Source of the DNA: Urechis unicinctus
Taxonomy: Eukaryota > Annelida > Polychaeta > Xenopneusta > Urechidae
Direction: 5' to 3'
Assembly (NCBI GenBank): GCA_034190875.2
Contig: CM067345.1
Span: forward strand, 30,133,345-30,197,344
DNA length: 64,000 nucleotides
A program made the position numbers and the translations under genes. Shown piece after piece: positions 34,433-47,612 of this stretch (positions are counted from its first letter, which is position 1; the number at the start of each line of letters is the position of its first letter). The notes under the pieces were generated by a model. It searched no databases. It worked only from the letters and a program-made list of their open reading frames with translations, and was not told where the DNA came from.

Positions 34433-36124
34433 TGGTCAGCATTATGCAACAGACAATGAAGTCTCCAATGAACTGCCTAATTGGGTTGGCTTAATGGACA
34501 ATCTGTTGTCAACTCTTACCGATCATACTTTCTGTGAGGCGATGTAACACTGACAATTTCAGTTGGACTGGATGATAAGGCATACGTAGTAACTTCATTA
34601 CATGCTGATAAGGGTAACAAGCGTCGTATTGGAAGGACATTACAGTATATAATTGAAGCATTCACTATACAGCTGGAATAAAATCATGCGATTGATAGTA
34701 TATAAGCCTTAGGTAACCATTTGACGAATGAATACATATCGTATTTGCCGGTTCGTATGCACTGCAAGCAAGCTTAGACCCCTTGTCATTTAAAAGACTT
34801 TATCGTTAACAAACGCATTCCATAGAGTTTTGTTGTTGCTTAACCTTACAAATAATTAACGGGAAATTATACTAGCGGCGATCATAACATATGTTTATTA
34901 CATATTCCAAACTAACTAATGCAACATGTCCTCGCTCATTTTTAATCGGTTTATTTATCTTGTCCGTACTAATTTCTCTCTAGCGGATGTGTATTGTTTT
35001 CATTTCAGCGCTCTTGAGTGAACCCTACTGCCTTTACACCTCAATGAGTAGCACACCCACAGCAGCTACGGCTCTACCCCAGACCTTAAGCATTATCAAT
35101 TCAGCCGACTAGACATTTTATCGTCTGTTAAATCCAGGTATGCTCCGCGAACAACAACAGCTGTGCACGTATGTTGAATTATATGACCTGTTTTTTTACG
35201 AAACGTCATTATGTACGGACTATAAAAGAACGCAGGTGGCAGATAGATAAGGGCCGTCCAGCTGACACGTACAGACAAATATTTTATGTGATGATTGGAT
35301 CCCTATGCTTAACAGTTTGATCGTTGCCAGATGGAGCATTGCATTATGTATTCCTTACGACGTTTGAGTAAACCATTCCCCATAAGAACATCTACAAAGA
35401 GTAGAATCCCTCTCTCCTTATATCACGTGTCTTACATCATCACCTTAGCGATACAACGCCAATAAAACGTCTACGTACACATTCTACCGAAATCGATTGT
35501 GGATTCTACATAACAAGAGGTATTATGTTGCGTTGAGATGAATGAATGCCCACAATCATACGTATTTTCTCTATGAATAAGCATCGCATAATATTTGCCA
35601 GGTGATACTTCCAACTTCAAACGTTAACATCAATGACACAGCAAGACCGATCGCGTGAGATGTAGCGACCACGCGCAATAAACGTGTTTGTCATTTGTCA
35701 TGAGCTAAGGTGGAGTGATGAGGGAGTAGCTTTGCCATCACGCTTGTTGCTTGGATCAACAACTGACTTGCCAAAAACTAATTGATAAAGAGAATAGACG
35801 CTAATGGCGCTACCTCATAACTTGAAAATCACTCATGCATTTGTGTTGGCTGTTCACCAACACACTAACCAAGATTTGCCTCGTTGGTGCATGCATGAAT
35901 GGTGTTATCATCTGTCCTCGGTACTGCATGACCGACATATACCAATGAGTATGATGATATCAACGACCATGCCCTGCCTCGGTACTTGTAATAACCTCAG
36001 ACAGGAAACCAGCAGCAGCTGAACTAGTGTTTACCGTAGACGCGTAGGATGACAGCTGGTTCAGATACATAAACGAACACCCATGCCCCTTTGTGGCAGC
36101 AATTTGATAGTAGGAAGGAAGTAA
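34433..36124. other. unassigned single-copy DNA
   Basis: No gene or repeat recognised; the longest open frame is 72 codons (35804-36022, +). Confidence 0.4.
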
Positions 36125-36601
36125 TCACATGAAAGCAATGATACATCTTTGATATATGTTGTATATTGCGCCAAGTGCAGTTAGTTCAAACGTCGACATT
36201 GCGCTCACAAACTGGATATACAAGAAAATAGCGCTTTCTAATGTAGCGTATGTGCCGAAGCAAAAATCTTGGTTTTCGCTGAACTGCACTTCATGCATTT
36301 CCGTGGCCCGTATGGTCCTGAAATGAAGGCAACGTAAGCGACCATCAACCACCAAGCCGCAGTTATGTTGGAATGATGTAATAATACTGTACCAATATTG
36401 GATTATATTGGCACAAACAATGATAGCTGCTGAAATGAGATACGTGAGGGATGTGGGTCCCCTTTGTTCAGGACTAGATAACAGCGCTGAGAAGTATGGC
36501 AAAATCACGATGCAAAAACATATAGCACACATGATGATGGTTTGGATCACAGGTGGGGTCACCATCACGGTCAGTCTCTGATGTGTATGGGGACCATTCA
36601 T
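36125..36601 (-). CDS. isolated membrane-protein ORF, possibly a GPCR C-terminal fragment
   Basis: 158 codons from ATG 36601, with TGA in frame 15 nt upstream. Hydrophobic segments: residues about 17-41 (VIQTIIMCAICFCIVILPYF), about 52-75 (LTYLISAAIIVCANIIQYWY), and a weaker one at about 118-150. The first resembles transmembrane helix 6 of rhodopsin-like receptors (aromatic followed by ILPY). The second ends in NIIQY where helix 7 has NPxxY, followed by a Phe and Cys as in helix 8. That would make it a receptor 3' end, but helices 1-5 are not found upstream, no convincing splice acceptor is visible, and the third segment does not fit. It could equally be a chance hydrophobic ORF. No function is assigned. 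Confidence 0.3.
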   Translation of the reverse strand: MNGPHTHQRLTVMVTPPVIQTIIMCAICFCIVILPYFSALLSSPEQRGPTSLTYLISAAIIVCANIIQYWYSIITSFQHNCGLVVDGRLRCLHFRTIRATEMHEVQFSENQDFCFGTYATLESAIFLYIQFVSAMSTFELTALGAIYNIYQRCIIAFM

Positions 36602-37297
36602 TCTTTGATGTAGTCAATAGGACCATAACTTCTTACTGCCCGTCTGTTTCAACTGACCGTTTTAAGAGAATTAGAGATGTCTGGACCTGTGGTGCTGAAC
36701 GCTTAAAAGAGCGCTCTTAAAGGGGTAAACAACCCACCTTTTAACGCTAAAAGAGAGTAAGGTAAGTTGATGCGGACGAGGTCGGTCAGGGGCGTATCTT
36801 GGATGGAATTAATGTTTAGGCCGAATTGTAGAGGGGTCTGCAAGGGGGCATGGACCCCCAGAAAAATTTTGACCTTAGAGGTTCGTTTTGGCGTATATAT
36901 GGTACAAATAAGAATGTTTCATAGACCATATATATCATGACATTTTAGTTAGATTTAAGTCTCATGACTGGAATAAATTTGACAGCAACTGAACGTTGAT
37001 TTTATATTGTTGATTAATACACTAATTGCTGACTATTTTCCACTTGAGGTTTGTTTTCTGCATTAACATAATTATATTGTTGAATTAAATATATGCTATG
37101 CCGTTATGTTAAACAATATGCTTTACCCCTCGAGTATTGAATAAAATACCTTATAAATGTTTTTGAAATTCATGAAATATCAGTGATTATTGCAAATAAA
37201 AGACAAGAGGAAAAACTAGCGACATCAACTTTCAACATCTGGATGCGTTTCGAGTCAATGTCAAAGTAACATAAATCCAACGTCAATTTAGAAAAAG
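36602..37297. other. AT-rich, unassigned
   Basis: Contains a short perfect palindrome (AAGAGCGCTCTT, 36709-36720). No coding segment that would extend the flanking ORFs. Confidence 0.4.
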
Positions 37298-38235
37298 TCT
37301 ATTTTTCTGCATTTCTTTGAGGAAAACACGCTAATCACTTGGTCAACATCGATGTTCCTGTCCTTGTGCACATGGATCAAGGCTAACGACGACAGCCTGT
37401 CAGACGTCATTGCTGTTCGCAATTAGGTTTTTATGCGTTTCATTCCACTTAATGATCTTTCACGAATGGCCGACGTTGGTGGCATGGTCAAAAGGACCCC
37501 GATGATGGTACAAATGCAAGGATACAAGTCCTTTCACGTCTGCTGAAGGGTGTCTCGGAGTCTTGAAGCCTTAATGTCTGTCATACTCCATCTAACTCTC
37601 CATCTAGCAATTTCCGACTTGAATGTTTCGTATGTTTGAGGAAGGTCGGGGGCAAAGGCGGCATATATTGTCGGCAGCATATTATCTCGTAGGTCAGCCA
37701 GTTTGGCAGGCAATAAGTGTTGCGCACCGTACCGATCTTCATTACCCAGGATGCGAGTTTCCATTTCCGGAACTAAATGGTCGAGGAAAATATAATACAA
37801 AGTGACCCTGTAGTAATCGGACACCGTTTGGACATCAGGGTTAGCTCTGTTCTGCTGTCGACCAGCTCTACTCGGCATTGATGGTTGAATGTCAAAATCG
37901 GCGCTAACATCTACGGCCTTGTCGTAAAGAGCATCCCAAACATACTGGTCAGCCCTTGCATTGTTGCACAGCTTAATAACTACGCGTGTTTCACTAACAG
38001 CGTGCAACAAGTCATTGTCCTTCTTTTGTTTCAGAATTGTCAGAGGAACGGTGCTACTCAGAATGTGTTCCGCCACAAGCAGCGCGATTATAAATTCGAA
38101 TCACAATATGGCGGTCAGATATTGCCCCGCCTTTTCGTCGCCATCTGCCTGCAACGTCTCCAATGCGTGAATCACCACAGGGAACGCAACGTGTTTCACA
38201 CAGAGTACGGAGCTAAGTGCGCTGGTTCATTTCCG
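37298..38235 (-). pseudogene. hAT-family transposase relic, C-terminal part (ZMYM1/P52rIPK-like)
   Basis: Frame open 38076-37534 (180 codons) and continuing in the same frame downstream. Visible family marks: the SETRVVIKLCNNAR helix; RQQNRANPDVQTVSDYYRV followed by FLDHLVPEME, the typical Q-x2-RANP...YYR...LDHL run of ZMYM1-like hAT proteins; then, past one TGA (37536-37534), TMPPTSAIRERSLSGMKRI, the C-terminal dimerisation motif; then a TAA followed by RTAMTSDRLSSLALIHVHKD. Upstream, VVIHALETLQADGDEKAGQY is in frame but behind a TGA near 38101, and an LCETRC-like remnant is frameshifted near 38180. Three stops and one frameshift, so inactive. The N-terminal DNA-binding and main catalytic regions were not found, and no terminal inverted repeats were identified. 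In the family this domain mediates transposase multimerisation. Confidence 0.8.
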
Positions 38236-41200
38236 CTTGCGTAGTAACATCGCATGACAGCTCGTCCTTTATCTCATGGCAGAAACTTTTTCTTGCATAC
38301 CGTCTTGCACTTTAAATTAGTTATTCAAATACAACTTATCGAAATGATGCATTTTGATATAAAAACAAGAGTTACTCAGATGCTGTGTTTGGGAAAGTGA
38401 CGTCACATTGTTTATAACGTTACGTCACAAGTAATTCACGCGAGTCGTCTTGCATTGGGGTGGGGTGTGGGGAGGTAAGATGAGATTTTCTAGCACTGGT
38501 AAAAACTGCAGATATCCCCATCTGGTATGCAAGAAAAATCTTAAGACAGGACAAATCCACTTTCAGAATATACCTGTGAGTTATTGCACTAAGCACACAA
38601 TTTAATAGAAGGTTTGAAACTAAGAAAGCTGACCGTGATGGAAATGAGAACTGAAGACATTATGGCCAGGTTCCATTAAACAACTTTTATTTTGTGTCTT
38701 CGTCTACAGGAAGTAAAGTAAGACATCCGATATCCGGATACTTGCGAATGTGTTTGGTCATGTTGACATCTGTCAGGCTCTTGGTCTGTTTACATTTCAA
38801 AGAAAAAGCGCCCACCAAGCATCCTTTGAAATGTTTAAAAGACGGAATTTTACAATACGCGGCCTGCCCGAACTTTACAATATGCGGGCTCCAGTCGTTC
38901 GCACTCTTCCTTTGGGTATAAAGACTATAATCCATTCCATACGTGTAGATTCCGACAAATCAATCACGGTCTGCTCTTGGTTAATCTTGTTTCTTGTTTT
39001 CCATTACCCCTACCCCCTACCTGGGGAAATGTGTAGGTCGCGGCCCACACGGCCTATAGAAAGCTACGACCCTGTCGGTGTTTGCTTTGGTTTGCAATAC
39101 GATGGCGTTACTCGAATGATTGCAACAAATAAGGTATATTGGTTGCGACGGGTGGATGGTGAATGTGTAATTGAGGGGAAGATTACATGTGGCAGTGGCT
39201 TAGGGAGTCAATAACATAGGCGATTGCAATGAAAACCATATATTAGTGGCTATGTTTGGGCAGATTGTGGCAAATACTACATGCTTGTGGGTGTAGGTAA
39301 CAGGTACACGGGGGATAGGGTATCTTATTGTCTGCATCTTATTACAGTGTCATAAAGGTAGAGGACAGTTTCTACAAATATACAACATTCGTGCGTTTTA
39401 AAATGGTGACCATCGTGCATCCAAAAGCATCGGTGTTGTAAGGATCTTATTCCGTTGTCTGTGCCGATAAGTCATCATAAACTGCCGTAGCATATTCTTT
39501 TGTACATAGTGGCCTTGCACTGGACGTCAACTACCTAGACGATTGGGAAATCAAGACGACTTCAATCACTTCGATTACTGGCTGAAAACCTAAAGAATGC
39601 GTTAAATCTTCCTAGAAGATTGATTATCAGACATCAATAAGTTCACTCAGTGTAACGAACCTTGACGTACAAGTAATTGCCGCACATTCCCTGCAATTTG
39701 CCAAAGAATTTCTACCACGCTATTTAACCTTTTCACGTCCGTTATAGTTGTGGGGAAAATTGTTAATATGTATAGATCGTCATCTGCTACGCCAAGAACT
39801 TTCTTCAATTGTGTAGAAAAAAAACCAACTACACACTCCGCATAGCAGTTTAATTACTAGTGTGGATGTAGAATAATGAGTGGGTTCTTTGAAGATGCCG
39901 GTAATGTATGAGCTGCATAGAGCACCTAGTATCCACGAAGTATAGTACCAGCAGCTAGGTCCTCACGTGTAATTAGTTGTATCACCTGTCGGGCTGTCAA
40001 TAGTACTGACATCAACCCAGGCCAACAGCAAAGCACCATAGCATTTCCACTCAAAGGATGGTAACTGACGCTATTTAATCCGCAGTTCTCGTTGTCAAGG
40101 TGAATGCAAACAGACGGCCGTACCCCTGGCCATCCTCAATGTTGCTTACCGCAATACATAGCGTGGTTCGATCACGATACCATGGAGCATCGTGGCTTGC
40201 ACGCACTGCTATGTATATTCTACTTGTGGGTTTGTATATTTTATTTGTGGTAATAGTTTGGATTTGTCAAACTTATCATCAGTAAAGAGGAATGTTTTAC
40301 CAGACCACACCTGTGTTTAAGATAGCAATGTGTTACAAGTGGCTAAAAAACATTCATATATTTTGGTGTCAGCGGTAATTGCGTTTGGAGCTGAGGAGCA
40401 CCCTAGCGCTTGTGATATGCACGATACAGCATCTAGCAATGTAATTGCTACAATAGGTATCGCAAACATTAGGGTTGTTATCACTGTAGATAAAATTTAT
40501 GATCTTAACGCCATTTTGTAGCACTTCCCCGGTATCGTGTCCTTTGTTGAATTGGACAGCAATAATATGAATTGTCTGCATTATTAATGCAGCCATGAAC
40601 ACCATCACAACATCGCAATTATGTCTCCAGAGGCGTTAAAGAGCAACTGCAGCCTTGACTTATGATTAATACGCTGTCGCCGTGTGCAGCTCGATCCTGG
40701 CGTCTTCATAGCTTCTATATAATGGAGATCTAATTAAGGATAAAGCTGTTAGCTTTACGCTAGGTTATTCATCTCGGTTAATGTTCCCCTAGCTATGGGT
40801 ACGTCGAAGCTTAGCTAAGCACCAACTGAGGCATTACTAATGGTGTCATTCAATGAGCTGTCAGCAGTCAGTTTATCGCGCAGTACTCATCCTGCTCGAC
40901 CTAACGTTATCGTGAATCTAGAAGTTCGCGCTGCAGCAGGATGGAAATTAAACAGTTGTACAACTGAATCATCTGGGAAGTGGTCTTTCCATACAACTGA
41001 GCAATCTTAAGCAGATTCGTCACAATTTACAAAGAACATCACTCATGCGGGCATAGGGAATTATATCGAACGATTGATATTATTGTCAAATGTAACATAT
41101 TTAGACATGTTTTGAAGGTTTGGTGCATGTTTTGAATACAACACCCACATATGCGCAGCGTGCTTCAAGCTCTACGTGATAAAGTTTAGTGCGCAGCACA

Positions 41201-41737
41201 GCAGTATGTACGGAAGTCTTACAAACATGTGTGCCCACACATACTGTGATATTAGACAGATTACATCGTTAATGGGAACCACTTTGATGAACTATGGTTG
41301 TATATCTCGTCTCGTCAATCATTGTACAATATCGCTCACTTTGCCGTTCCGCATGGTATAATTACTGCGTATCATTACAGCTTGTAATCAATGAATCACA
41401 GCCAGAAATGACTCGCACATTCTGCTGATCTGACCTTTGTGTCAAAGAACGAAGCTCAAGCGATTCCGACTTAAGATCGTGGTCGGATTATGAGTTCATT
41501 GTTTCATGTGCTCGGTGTGTGCTTGGTAAGGGGAAAAGGGGTGGGGTAGTAGTCATCTGTGTATTGGTTTTATATGGTTGTTACCTGCGTGGAGCAATTC
41601 GAAGACGCAGTGCGATGACATTTTTAACCGCTTCTGTCTGCGTCCTGACGATGGAAAGTTGCAAAGGACATTGACCTCTGAATTTCACAAGAGACCATTA
41701 CGTGTTTACCTTGATAGCGAATTTAACCCAAGAAAGG
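38236..41737. other. unassigned single-copy DNA
   Basis: No repeat above about 20 bp and no recognised gene. Open frames at 38750-39214 (+, 154 codons) and 38687-38935 (-) overlap on opposite strands. Neither shows a supportable domain. Confidence 0.4.
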
Positions 41738-42480
41738 GTGACCTTGGTAGGCTAACATTTATCAAGGTCCTCTGCACACACCAACAAGTGCATGATCTAT
41801 GCATGGTCGTGTATATACACTGTGCATGCAGACTCTCATTTCTCTACATGTAATATTCATTCTAGCCATTTATGGATTGATGCATTGTGTAGCATGTTGT
41901 GCTGTCTGGATGTGCCGAGGAGCCATCTACACCATGACCCAATGACAATAAGCATCAATATAGAAACAGCGGCAATGTCGCTTATAGAACCACATTAGCA
42001 TACGTAGAATGGGACAATTCTATTACTCTCGTCCTGATGAGGACATGACATCACATGCAGACACACACATCTGCTGATCAATGCGCTCATCAATCATCCA
42101 GGTGAAAGAGCCCCACATCTGGCAGGCCTCCAGCATTGGTACCGATGGACGAAGCCTGCGAGTAGCAGTTATATTACTAACCCAATGACGGCGCTTCCTC
42201 GACTGGTCCTAGCAACGAGCTGTCAAAAGTAGGTTCAAATCAATATCAAGGCGCATCAGTTCTTGTTTGCCTCAGTCATGTGAGTGACTTACCTGCTTAC
42301 GCGACCCTCCCTGGCTTGGGGGTGAAGTATGCGAGGAAGTGTGATAACACTTCATACTACATCCCGTGCTAGTTGTACATAACACCAGGATATTATGGGA
42401 CTGGGCGACAACGGGGGTTTTACTGTAGCTAACGACAGGCTTGATATCTAGTGCTCACCTACAATAAACGGGAATGGTGA
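41738..42480 (+). repeat. dispersed repeat G, copy 2 (contiguous)
   Basis: Matches 28720-28990 and 30145-30415 in order, without the minisatellites that split copy 1. The open frame 41578-41853 crosses its left end and is not shared with copy 1. Confidence 0.8.
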
Positions 42481-43662
42481 TTGATTGAGTCATTACCACT
42501 CAAAATGGCGTTTAGCAGAGGTTTTAGGTGAAGCTACCAAATGCGTTTGTAGTTTTTAACAAATGAAATTCAAAACAATTAAGCGCTACCTCATGTATGT
42601 GCGCCACGTGTCGTGTCAAGGATCTCTATATTGTTTCTATGTTGATTACACGTGACCTCATATAGATCAGTACTCAGCTCTAACGAGCGGTATCCATAAG
42701 TTGGTTTGGAGTCACACTTTGGAGGTTCAGTTCAACAGTCTTTATGACCTGGAATCTGACCAACTTTTCCCCCAATTGACCAAGACATGAGGACAGAATG
42801 GCCAGGCCAATCAATCGGCTGTAATGACGTTATTTACATGACGTCATCACTTTCCATCTCGTCTCCATCTTATTAACATTCATTACTCGTTTTTGCCACC
42901 ATATAGATTATTTGGACAGTTCAATTGAGATTTACCACCGATCGAGCATCATAGCGGGTATGTATTATGCCCCCTTGAGCTGTCATGTAGAGAGCCCTTC
43001 TAGGATGTCATTGCGGGTGGAGCAAAAGGTTGGGGATTACTAATAGTTTGATACAGACAATATAGACTCATTAGCAAATTCAACTGGCGGAAGTCGGCAG
43101 AAGCTTAATGTACCTAAGTTAAGTTAATAAGCTGCGGGTGGAAAGGAGATTGGCTTTACTTTTAACCACATCACAACTACATGGCATCAACCGCATTGAA
43201 TACGGTTGCTATTTGTTTTTTTAAGGGCATCACATTTTGATTGTATGGTCCTCTTGTATCTTATTGTTCCAGGGGTGTCATTTCTGCTGGGTTTTTCAAT
43301 AGTTTCACCTGCACATCGTGCTCTGCAAATGTCGCCGCTGCTCTCTGCTCGCCTCACCGGCACGCCTCCAAGTATGGCATGCCGCGGTAATATCTAATTA
43401 AACTTATCATTGAATCAGGACTAGTTGTCATTCTATCACTGCCCTGGACAGCATGTTTCTTTTAAAGATTTGATCGCTTATAAAATCACCAATATACGTG
43501 CAATAGTCATAAAAATTTGTTTAATTGTGGTTGCCAAAAATTTTAAATCCATAATATCTCGGTCAATTATGGACCGATGTTGATTTTGTTAACTTCCTAA
43601 TACTGTTCGCCAATTTCCCATGGAATGTTATTAAGCCTAAAATCCGCCAGATATCTAACATT
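42481..43662. other. unassigned
   Basis: No gene or repeat recognised. Confidence 0.4.
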
Positions 43663-44012
43663 CTGTAATTGGATAAACACACGAAGCACCTGTCATGTGG
43701 TTAATTACAACAGATCACTAGACAGCAACTAACCTTGGCGTACCAGCTAATAACACACCTGCCCTGCTATTTGCCATAAGAAATTATAAGGCAGTATTTC
43801 CATCTTCGCCCTTCAGTTGCTGTTGCATTATAATAGAAAAATATGCTAGCAAGTAATCCATTGCCAAAATAACAGCCATAATTGGATTGTGTTGCTTCAT
43901 TGGCGCTTAGAAAAAAAGACAAGCCTCAGGTGGGATGGTTGAACTTTGTAATTGGATAAACACACGGCGCTAGAAAAAGCACCTGTCATGTGGTTAATTA
44001 CAACAGACAGAC
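43663..44012. repeat. pair of about 60-bp direct repeats 283 bp apart
   Basis: TGTAATTGGATAAACACACG followed by AGCACCTGTCATGTGGTTAA and TTACAACAGA occurs at 43664-43722 and at 43947-44008. The second copy carries a small insertion (GCGCTAGAAA). The 43725-43945 segment lies between them. Confidence 0.85.
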
Positions 44013-44315
44013 AAGGTGGAAGATCTGTGTTCCCGGAACGCAGGGTAAAGAGAAGTCATAGAGAACTTGTGAATAACGGCAATTACCTTAGTTGGCTGTT
44101 GCTTTGTAGTCCAAAGCCAAGAATAACATATATAATATCCTGTCTAGGAAAGTTAATTTCTAGTGGATTCCGCTGCTTGTTTTATAACGGCTATTATGAG
44201 TTGGTGACCCAAGCGAACTGACAGCAGCATCACCGGCTACTGGTGTGTAAGAATTAAGATGAATAGACGGATTGGTGCATTGGATCAACTGCATGCATAT
44301 AGGGGAGTAATACAT

Positions 44316-44797
<482 letters not shown>

Positions 44798-45637
44798 CAC
44801 GCGCTGATTGATGAAAAGCCGTGCATTGTTTAATCAGCGCTTTATCTTCGGCACAAAACTGGATTCATTAACACAAACCATTGTTTCCATAAATTTTCCC
44901 TATGTTCACACTATGTTTGTAACAGTCAATAAGCCAACATTGGCTGTCAATATGCAACTAATGACAAGAAGGGAAGAATTAACTCAAAACCAAAAAAAGC
45001 ACACAGATAGCACAAGGACACAGTCGTCATTTTGTGGGATGGCCACACACAATAGGAGACCTTGGTGTGTACGTAATCTGCCATAGCTCATTATATAATA
45101 GCCTTCGTCCCTCGCTAGGTGCATAACTTATAACAGGGTTGTTCACCTGTATTCTGGGTAATGATCGGAAGGCCTTGGAAACCTTCCTCTTATTCCACTG
45201 TTATTTTGAATTAGTTCCCACAGGGTGTTGATTATTCATGACTAGGGCTAACAATAGTGGTTCTTCCTATTAGATAAGGGTCTCATCACGAGCCCTTTAA
45301 CGAGCAGTTGATAAACAACTGAATTCACTGTTGACTTTTTGAGAGTGCAGATATATACATGATTCGTGAGGCGGGGAGGTGTGTGTGGGGGGCGGTTGGG
45401 GGCACATCATTGATAATGACCATCCATACCGTGTATCGTACCACGAGAATGGGGTGCTCGTGTTAATGATCAACAATAAGCAAACACGCTAGTGTATGTG
45501 ACTACTCCAATCCAAGGCTTCAAGTTGAATGGAGAAATTGTGTCAAATAGTGTTTCAAATAGTCCATGTTCATACGTGCCATGGTTATACCAAGTCTCAA
45601 ACAACTATCCAGCTTGTTGAATTTGTCAACTAAATCA
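44798..45637. other. unassigned
   Basis: No gene recognised. A G-rich patch lies at 45370-45402. Confidence 0.4.
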
Positions 45638-46628
45638 CAGCCCATCACAGCCCATCATATCTTTATCATCAATTGAATTTGCATTGCAGCGAACGATGGC
45701 ACTGACTTAGTGATCCAATGTAAAATGTAGTGACTACATTGCAGCGGACGATGGCACTGGCCCAGTGATCCAATGTCTTATGTAGTGACCACGTTGCAGC
45801 GGTCGATGGCACAGGCCCAGTATCCAATGTCTTATGTAGTGACTACATTGCAGCGGACGATGGCACTGGCCCAGTGATCCAATGTCTTATGTAGTGATAA
45901 TTGCAGCGGACGATGGCACTGGCCTAGTGATCCAATTGTAGTGGCTACATCCATTGCATCACAGGCCCAGTGATCCAATGTCTTATGTAGTGACTACATT
46001 GCAGCGGACGATGGCACTGGCCCAGTGATCCAATGTCTTATGTAGTGACCACGTTGCAGCGGTCGATGGCACAGGCCCAGTGATCCAATGTCTTATGTAG
46101 TGACTACATTGCAGCGGACGATGGCACTGGCCCAGTGATCCAATGTCTTATGTAGTGACTACATTGCAGCGGACGATGGCACTGGCCCAGTGATCCAATG
46201 TCTTATGTAGTGACTACATTGCAGCGGACGATGGCACTGGCCTAGTGATCCAATGTGTTATGTAGTGGCTACATCATGTACATTGCAGCGGACGATGGCA
46301 CAGGCCCAGTGATCCAATGTCTTATGTAGTGACTACATTGCAGCGGACGATGGCACTGCCCCCAGTGATCCAATGTCTTATGTAGTGACCACGTTGCAGC
46401 GAACGATGGCACAGGCCCAGTGATCCAATGTCTTATGTAGTGACTACATTGCAGCGGACGATGGCACTGGCCCAGTGATCCAATGTCTTATGTAGTGACT
46501 ACATTGCAGCGGACGATGGCACTGGCCCAGTGATCCAATGTCTTATGTAGTGACTACATTGCAGCGGACGATGGCACTGGCCTAGTGATCCAATCTGTTA
46601 TGTAGTGGCTACATTGCAGCGGGCACTG
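45638..46628. repeat. 55-bp minisatellite with higher-order structure, about 18 units
   Basis: The unit contains TTGCAGCGGACGATGGCACT, GGCCCAGTGATCCAATGTCT and TATGTAGTGACTACA. Variant units (GACCACGTTGCAGCG with CACAGG; CCTAGTG with TAGTGGCTAC) recur in the same order. Confidence 0.95.
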
Positions 46629-47519
46629 GCCTTGACAGTAACGAGCCTGTCCAGATAATTAATTGTCGTATATCAATAGTTTTAAATGATGACACGAATC
46701 TGCGAAATAGATCAAAAGGGACTATTTTCGCCAAAACAAGTAAACTCTTTTGTATGCTAACTAGAAAAATATAAAAACATATAGATCGCCAATTACTGTT
46801 CTATTAGCTGTTGTTAATGTCATTTCATAAGCGAATATCAACGATGGTACATCTGTCACCCGGAACGTAGGGCTTTCCACTGGAATTATATGAATATCGG
46901 CACCAAATCGCAACCAATGGCAACAATGAAGATTATTATAAAACAACTTGTTTGGTGACACATAAAGCCGAGATGTAAGATGGCTGTTATGAATGTAGAC
47001 ACATTGTTAGTATATTCTATGAAGACACCATTATTGTACGAGCTAGATAGAACGCTGAGGATTAATGTTGGGCAAGACCAGAGTCTTGGCCATCATGTAG
47101 GGCTCTCTGTAATTGGAAGGTTGACCTGCCTGGGTTTGAAAGAAACGGACTTCACCCGAGTGGACATCAAAGCACCCCCGCCTGTCCATGTACAGTGTGT
47201 TATTATTGCCGTTGAATTTTTACCCGAATCCAGCTACCATGTTTTCTGCTTGTTGGTTACGTTTGAGATACTTCCTTCATATCATCCGTTTCGCCAAACG
47301 ACACTTCTGTTCAAGCGAGCAACGTGGTGGGGAGATTGCCATCGTAACGGGAGCTGCGTGCGTCTTGTTGTTCCATGGTTGCGTTAACAAACCCCGTCAA
47401 GGATGAAACAATACATTCCAATTTCTCATATATTGGTTTCTGCTATTGTAAATTGTGTCGTAGATACATTGGAGTAATTATCCACACACAACACACGGTC
47501 TTCTGTCCTTTTCTACAAT
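46629..47519. other. unassigned, one 135-codon open frame
   Basis: The plus frame 46980-47387 starts with ATG and has mixed composition. I recognise no domain, signal peptide or repeat in it. I would not call it a gene without homology or transcript support. Confidence 0.3.
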
Positions 47520-47520
47520 G

Positions 47521-47612
47521 AACGCATGGGGATCATTTCAGATCGTGTGACTTGAAGGTATACCTACCTGAACGCATGGGGATCAATTCAGATCGTGTGA
47601 CTACCTACCTAA
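47521..47612. repeat. 50-bp tandem duplication
   Basis: AACGCATGGGGATCAWTTCA followed by GATCGTGTGACT at 47521 and 47571. Confidence 0.9.

Noticed and set aside
38687-38935. Degenerate C2H2 zinc finger on the minus strand (KCKQ...MTKHIRK)
   Set aside because: Spacing between the first Cys and the His is two residues short, the second Cys and last His are missing, and no neighbouring finger fits.
42225-42245. tRNA-like B box (GGTTCAAATC) suggesting a SINE in repeat G
   Set aside because: The other G copy lacks it at the same place (AAGCTGAAATC) and no good A box lies at the proper distance.
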